Shown: in pieces, positions 60,032-64,000 of the stretch | Position numbering within the stretch: position 1 is the first letter of the stretch | Layout of the letters: the number at the start of each line of letters is the position of its first letter | NCBI RefSeq assembly: GCF_018531195.1 | Contig: NZ_JAHDYS010000013.1 | Coordinates: forward strand, 1-64,000 | From: Pelotalea chapellei | GTDB taxonomy: Bacteria; Desulfobacterota; Desulfuromonadia; Geobacterales; Pseudopelobacteraceae | Direction of reading: 5' to 3' | DNA length: 64,000 nucleotides | Notes under the pieces: model-generated | Database searches by the model: none | The model's input: the letters and a program-made list of their open reading frames with translations, nothing else | Told to the model about the DNA's origin: nothing | Position numbers and translations under genes: made by a program

Positions 60032-62743
60032 TTACACCCATTCCTCAATGGCGGTCTCCAGGCGGTTCTTGATCTCAACCAGCTTCTCCTCTGCCGTAAT
60101 CTTGTGCCCGAAGATATCGCGCACATAGAAAACGTCGGCAACCTGATCAACTTTAGTGGAAATTTTCGAAACGCCGATATAGAGCCCGAGACTGGTCAGG
60201 GTGCTGGTAATCAGATACAGCAGCCCCACCTTGTCGTGAGTATAAATGTCGATAACCGTGTAATCTTCAGAAACTTCGTTGTCGAACTCGATCCGGGTCG
60301 CAAAGCGCGGCGCAGGGCGTACCGTAAGCAACGACGGACGCTGGCGTTTCTCCACCAGGATAGCCACATTGATCTCACCATGAATGACCCTGCGCATGTC
60401 ATCCTGCACCTTCTGCCAACGCTGTTCGTCGGTAATCATGATGCCTTGGGGCGAGTTGACCTGCAAAATATCCAGAACCTTGCCGTTGCGGCTGGTGTTG
60501 ATCTGGGCACCAAGAATATTGACGCCATTTGCAGCCATCACACCGGTTATGCGCGAGAACAGTCCCGGAACATCCGGAGTACAGATGGTGAATTCCGAAC
60601 AGTCCATTTCCTGACGATGCACCACCTGCATGAGAACGTCCGACTGATCCACCCCTATCAGGAGGCGGACATGATCGGATATCAGCGGGATGTTATTGGA
60701 GAGCAGCAGCCTGACCGGCATGGCCTTGAGCTCGGTCATCACCGTTGCTGCAGAGAAGTCGTTCGACAGATATTCCGTCACTTTGCGAACGACGGTTTTA
60801 ACCCGTTCACTGCTTGCCTCCAGACGGAAATCTCCCCGCTCCAACACATTAAAGGACTTGTCATAAAGCTCCTGGAAAAGGAGCGCCTTCCAGGTTGTCC
60901 AGACATCGGAACCAACCGCCCTTACATCGGCAATTGTCAGCAAAAAGAGCATCTTCAGGTTTTCGCTGGTTTCCATCTGCCGTGCAAACTGGATGATCAT
61001 TTTTTCGTCATTTAAATCGCGACGCTGGGATATGTGGGCAAAGAGCAGGTGCTGGCGCACCAGAAACATGAGCCGTTCGCTGTCTTCCCGAGAGAGCCCC
61101 ATGCGGCGGGCAATGGTCGGAATCATGGCCGCGCCTTTCTCGGCATGACCGCCCCCCTCTCCCTTTCCGATATCATGAAACAGGACTGCCAGGAGCAGCA
61201 GCTCCGGTTTGCCGACCAGGGCAGCAATTTCACAGGCAAAGGGCAGCAGTTTCTTCGACTCGCCATTCAGCATTTTTTCAATTTCTTCAACTGCAAAGAG
61301 CGTATGAATGTCGACCGTATAGATATGGTAAATGTCGTGCTGGACCTTGCAGTAAATATGCTCCAGTTCGGGAATGTAGTGATTGAGGAACTCCAGGTGA
61401 TGCATTGTGCGTAGAGTTTCGGTCACATTGCGGGGTGACCGCAGGATATTCATAAAGGCCTGGTTGACCTCTCGACTGCGACGGAACTTGTCGTTGACCA
61501 GATTCAGGCTTCGCCGAACCAGGCCCTTGACCCGGATGTTAAGACTTACACCGTGTTTCTGCGCCAACTCGAACACTCTCATCAGCACTACGGGATTCTT
61601 CTCAACCACCGACTCATCCGGAACAATCAACTCTCCCTTGAGCACGAAACATCCATCTCCCACAGGGCGCCGGACAAAATAACCGAGAATTTTGAGTGCC
61701 CCTTCATCCCTCCAGATACAGCGCGATATCAGACTGGAGGAAAAGTGTTCCACCCGGTTGGCATGCCGGTAGTAATCGCGCATGAAATCTTCCACCGCCA
61801 GCACCCTGCCATGATCGTGGTAACCGAAGAAGCGGGCCAGGTGGACCTGAGCCTCGAAATTCATCTGGTCGGTCTTGCGAGCACTGAAATAATGAAGCTC
61901 GTTACGGATTCTCCATAAGTAACTGAGAGACGCGTCATAGCTCTCCAGCTCCTCCTCAGTCAGAATCCCTTTGATGATCAGTTCCTTGGGATCGCTAAAC
62001 TTGTACTTGGTGCGAGCCACCCACATTGCGCTCTGCAGGTCCCGCAGCCCCCCCTCTCCTTCCTTGAGATTCGGCTCCAGCAGATATACTGTGGACCCGT
62101 ATTTCTCACGGCGTGTCCTTATCTCTCCGGTTTTCTCCTTGATGAATTTATCACTGGATTTGGGCAGGATCTGGGTAAAGACAACCTTTCTGAGATTGTC
62201 GAATAATGGACGGCTCCCGTACAGATAGCGGACATCAATAAGGGCGGTCTTGACCGTGCTGTCGGCAGCAGCCATCTCGATACAATCTGCAATCGTTCGA
62301 ACCGAATAACCTACATCCAGCCGCATGTCCCAAAGGAAATACAGCAGTTTCTGGGCAATGTCCTCAATATGGGAAGCCGGAACATTGCCGTCATACAGAA
62401 ACATGATATCGATATCCGAATAGGGATTCAGCTCTCCCCGGCCGTAGCCCCCCACTGCAACCAGGGCGATATGATTAGGAAGTGCATGACTGCTGTCGAT
62501 GTCCTCAAGAATGCAATGAAACAGTTTGTTGATGAGTACATCGGTCATGTCACAGATCAGATGGGCTACATCAGCACCCGATGCGCCTGCGGAATGCAAT
62601 TTCCTGATTTCTTCCCTGTACTGGGTCATAAATTTTTTGCCGCCGGAAAGGTAGAGCGGCCTTTTCTCTTCAAAACCGGCCATACCTGAATCTCCGACAG
62701 CATGTATATCATCGGGAAAATAGGGATCTATATAAAACTGCAT
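60032..62743 (-). CDS. glnD: PII uridylyltransferase/uridylyl-removing enzyme
   Basis: AGGAGG precedes ATG 62743. The 903-residue protein is GlnD: nucleotidyltransferase motif VGGYGRGELNPYSDIDIMFL, HD domain (VLFHDIGKGEGGGHAEKGAA) and two C-terminal ACT domains (SEFTICTPDVPGLFSRITGV and VIDIYTHDKVGLLYLITST). It reads glutamine and adds or removes UMP on the PII protein to control nitrogen metabolism. Length and order are normal. Confidence 0.95.
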   Translation of the reverse strand: MQFYIDPYFPDDIHAVGDSGMAGFEEKRPLYLSGGKKFMTQYREEIRKLHSAGASGADVAHLICDMTDVLINKLFHCILEDIDSSHALPNHIALVAVGGYGRGELNPYSDIDIMFLYDGNVPASHIEDIAQKLLYFLWDMRLDVGYSVRTIADCIEMAAADSTVKTALIDVRYLYGSRPLFDNLRKVVFTQILPKSSDKFIKEKTGEIRTRREKYGSTVYLLEPNLKEGEGGLRDLQSAMWVARTKYKFSDPKELIIKGILTEEELESYDASLSYLWRIRNELHYFSARKTDQMNFEAQVHLARFFGYHDHGRVLAVEDFMRDYYRHANRVEHFSSSLISRCIWRDEGALKILGYFVRRPVGDGCFVLKGELIVPDESVVEKNPVVLMRVFELAQKHGVSLNIRVKGLVRRSLNLVNDKFRRSREVNQAFMNILRSPRNVTETLRTMHHLEFLNHYIPELEHIYCKVQHDIYHIYTVDIHTLFAVEEIEKMLNGESKKLLPFACEIAALVGKPELLLLAVLFHDIGKGEGGGHAEKGAAMIPTIARRMGLSREDSERLMFLVRQHLLFAHISQRRDLNDEKMIIQFARQMETSENLKMLFLLTIADVRAVGSDVWTTWKALLFQELYDKSFNVLERGDFRLEASSERVKTVVRKVTEYLSNDFSAATVMTELKAMPVRLLLSNNIPLISDHVRLLIGVDQSDVLMQVVHRQEMDCSEFTICTPDVPGLFSRITGVMAANGVNILGAQINTSRNGKVLDILQVNSPQGIMITDEQRWQKVQDDMRRVIHGEINVAILVEKRQRPSLLTVRPAPRFATRIEFDNEVSEDYTVIDIYTHDKVGLLYLITSTLTSLGLYIGVSKISTKVDQVADVFYVRDIFGHKITAEEKLVEIKNRLETAIEEWV

Positions 62744-62940
62744 GCTGTCCTCCTGAGTGTCTGTAACATTTATGCTATGAACAGGTGAACAATGGCAAAT
62801 CTTTTCTGGAAAATGCGCTCAGGTTCACCAAACAGGGATAAAACGTTTTTATATAAACACCCGATATGCTAGATTAAGACACGCTGGCACCGGAAACATA
62901 CTCATCAGCAGCGCCGTTGCGAGGCATAGGAGCCATTGTT

Positions 62941-63837
62941 ATGATCGAGGTAACATCTGACGTTATCCTGGAAAACCTTTTTGACGGTGTTTATTTTGTA
63001 GACAAAGACAGGTGCATCACGATCTGGAACAAGGGGGCCGAGAGAATCACGGGATTTGAAAAAAAGGAGGTTATCGGGAGACGATGTGCAGACAATATCC
63101 TGCGTCATATCGATGCAGATGGCCGAGAGCTTTGCCTTTCCGGCTGCCCGTTGGCAGCAACACTGGCTGACGGCAGCGTTCGCGAGGCCGATGTCTATCT
63201 GCACCACAAACAGGGACACCGCCTTCCGGTATCAGTCCGTATATCCGCTGTACGTAACAGTGCAGGGGAAATAATCGGCGGAATGGAAGTTTTTACGGAT
63301 AATTTAAACTCAATGAGGCTGATGAAGGAGCTTGAACTTCTCAAGCTGGAAGCCTATCTGGACAGCTTGACCGGCATTGGTAACCGGCGTTATGCTGATA
63401 TCACTCTTCAGACCAGAATCCTTGAGCAGCAGAACCATAATATTTCCTTTGGCCTCATTTTCCTGGATATCGATCATTTCAAAATATTCAATGACACCTA
63501 TGGACACAAGACCGGCGACGACGTCCTGATCATGGTGGGTAAAACAATTGCCGGTCTTTTGCGGAGTACGGACATTGTTGCACGTTGGGGAGGCGAGGAG
63601 TTCATCATTTTGCTTCCCGCCATTAATCCTACTTTGCTCAAATCCATCTCCCAACGCGTCAGATTATTCATCCAGCGCAGCTACCTCATGGTCGGAACCA
63701 CGAAACTCTCCGTCACCGCATCTCTGGGTGCCACGCTCGGAATTCCGGGCGACACTCCCGAATCCGTTACCCGCCGCGCTGACAGTCTGATGTATGTCAG
63801 CAAGATGTCCGGCCGCAACCGGGTGACAATCGGTTAA
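62941..63837 (+). CDS. PAS-GGDEF diguanylate cyclase
   Basis: I choose ATG 62941, with AGGAG eight bases ahead, over TTG 62917. The 298-residue protein has a PAS domain (VILENLFDGVYFVDKDRCIT, then WNKGAERITGFEKKEVIG) and a GGDEF domain with the active site RWGGEEFIILLP and an intact RSTD inhibitory site five residues before it. The PAS part has a CPLAATLADG-type Cys cluster. It should make c-di-GMP in response to a signal sensed by PAS and be feedback-inhibited. It is monocistronic and ends in a terminator. Confidence 0.93.
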   Translation: MIEVTSDVILENLFDGVYFVDKDRCITIWNKGAERITGFEKKEVIGRRCADNILRHIDADGRELCLSGCPLAATLADGSVREADVYLHHKQGHRLPVSVRISAVRNSAGEIIGGMEVFTDNLNSMRLMKELELLKLEAYLDSLTGIGNRRYADITLQTRILEQQNHNISFGLIFLDIDHFKIFNDTYGHKTGDDVLIMVGKTIAGLLRSTDIVARWGGEEFIILLPAINPTLLKSISQRVRLFIQRSYLMVGTTKLSVTASLGATLGIPGDTPESVTRRADSLMYVSKMSGRNRVTIG

Positions 63838-63882
63838 GAGAAGGTCTCTTCTCGCTTCCGACCATCATCGATTCGCCAAAAC

Positions 63883-63922
63883 GAACGCCCCGCCTCGGGA
63901 AAGGAGACAGGGCGTTCATTTT
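63883..63922. terminator. Convergent terminator after the diguanylate cyclase gene
   Basis: GAACGCCC and GGGCGTTC form an eight-base stem with a 19-base loop, then ATTTTT. It separates this gene from the oppositely oriented biotinyl-domain gene. Confidence 0.75.
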
Positions 63923-63942
63923 TCGCAGTAAAGAAGTACAGA

Positions 63943-64000
63943 TTAACTCATCATTATGACGAGATCCTCTTTCTCCACTTTGTCCCCTTCTTTGAATCTG
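63943..64000 (-). CDS. C-terminus of a biotinyl/lipoyl-domain protein (partial)
   Basis: The minus frame ending at TAA 63943 reads RFKEGDKVEKEDLVIMMS. This is the final hairpin of a biotin-carrier domain as found in carboxylase or decarboxylase subunits. Only 18 codons are in the window, so the protein cannot be named further. Confidence 0.55.
   Translation of the reverse strand, partial: RFKEGDKVEKEDLVIMMS

Overview
The window looks like chromosomal DNA of a Geobacter-like bacterium (Desulfuromonadota). This is an inference from gene content: a divided purine FGAM synthase, an M-box riboswitch ahead of a magnesium module, small repeat proteins typical of that group, and a type VI secretion system (T6SS) of delta-proteobacterial type. 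No rRNA or tRNA is present. The only stable RNA gene seen is tmRNA.

Positions 66-36443 hold one long T6SS locus, all on the minus strand. It reads tssJ, tssK, tssL, tssM, a tagF-tssA fusion, tssB, tssC, hcp, three small genes plus an hcp remnant, tssE, tssF, a tssG-tssF fusion, a muramidase effector with its immunity gene, and vgrG. After vgrG comes a cargo region: DUF6484 protein, HEAT-repeat protein, degenerate ketosynthase, metallopeptidase effector and immunity candidate, PAAR-like DUF4150 protein, transthyretin-like protein, amidohydrolase with two paralogous periplasmic proteins, two Tli4-like immunity genes, a frameshifted lipase effector, a DUF2169 adaptor and an amber-interrupted lipoprotein. 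No clpV (tssH), fha, ppkA or pppA is in the window. The cargo end, about 3.4-10 kb, looks more AT-rich than the structural genes and carries decay marks (frameshift, nonsense codon, beheaded paralogue, transposase remnant). Effector and immunity genes overlap by 4-20 bases, and the immunity candidates carry signal peptides, so the effectors probably act in the periplasm.

Positions 36.5-40.5 kb are a junkyard between the T6SS locus and the core genome. They hold a RAYT transposase flanked by, and carrying inside itself, three copies of a 110-bp REP-like element; a Phd-ParE toxin-antitoxin pair between two copies of a 58-bp 3' end of a gutted hsdR gene; a small secreted Lys/Ala/Pro-rich protein; and a degenerate copy of the 3' end of ssrA. 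The intact ssrA (tmRNA) and smpB follow. The arrangement suggests repeated integration at the tmRNA gene.

Positions 41-44.4 kb carry a plus-strand magnesium operon. An M-box riboswitch with a terminator precedes a membrane-less MgtE-like protein (PRC-like, MgtE_N and CBS domains) and an NRAMP-family transporter whose metal-site motifs resemble those of NRAMP-related Mg2+ transporters.

From 44.4 kb to the end is ordinary core genome, mostly on the minus strand. It includes a tight purB-mscS-purL-recQ-purQ-purF-pyrE-tlyA-HIT run, a YycJ-like hydrolase, xerD, an MNT/HEPN pair, a secreted metallo-beta-lactamase-fold hydrolase and glnD. A plus-strand PAS-GGDEF diguanylate cyclase follows, and the window ends in the last codons of a biotinyl-domain protein.
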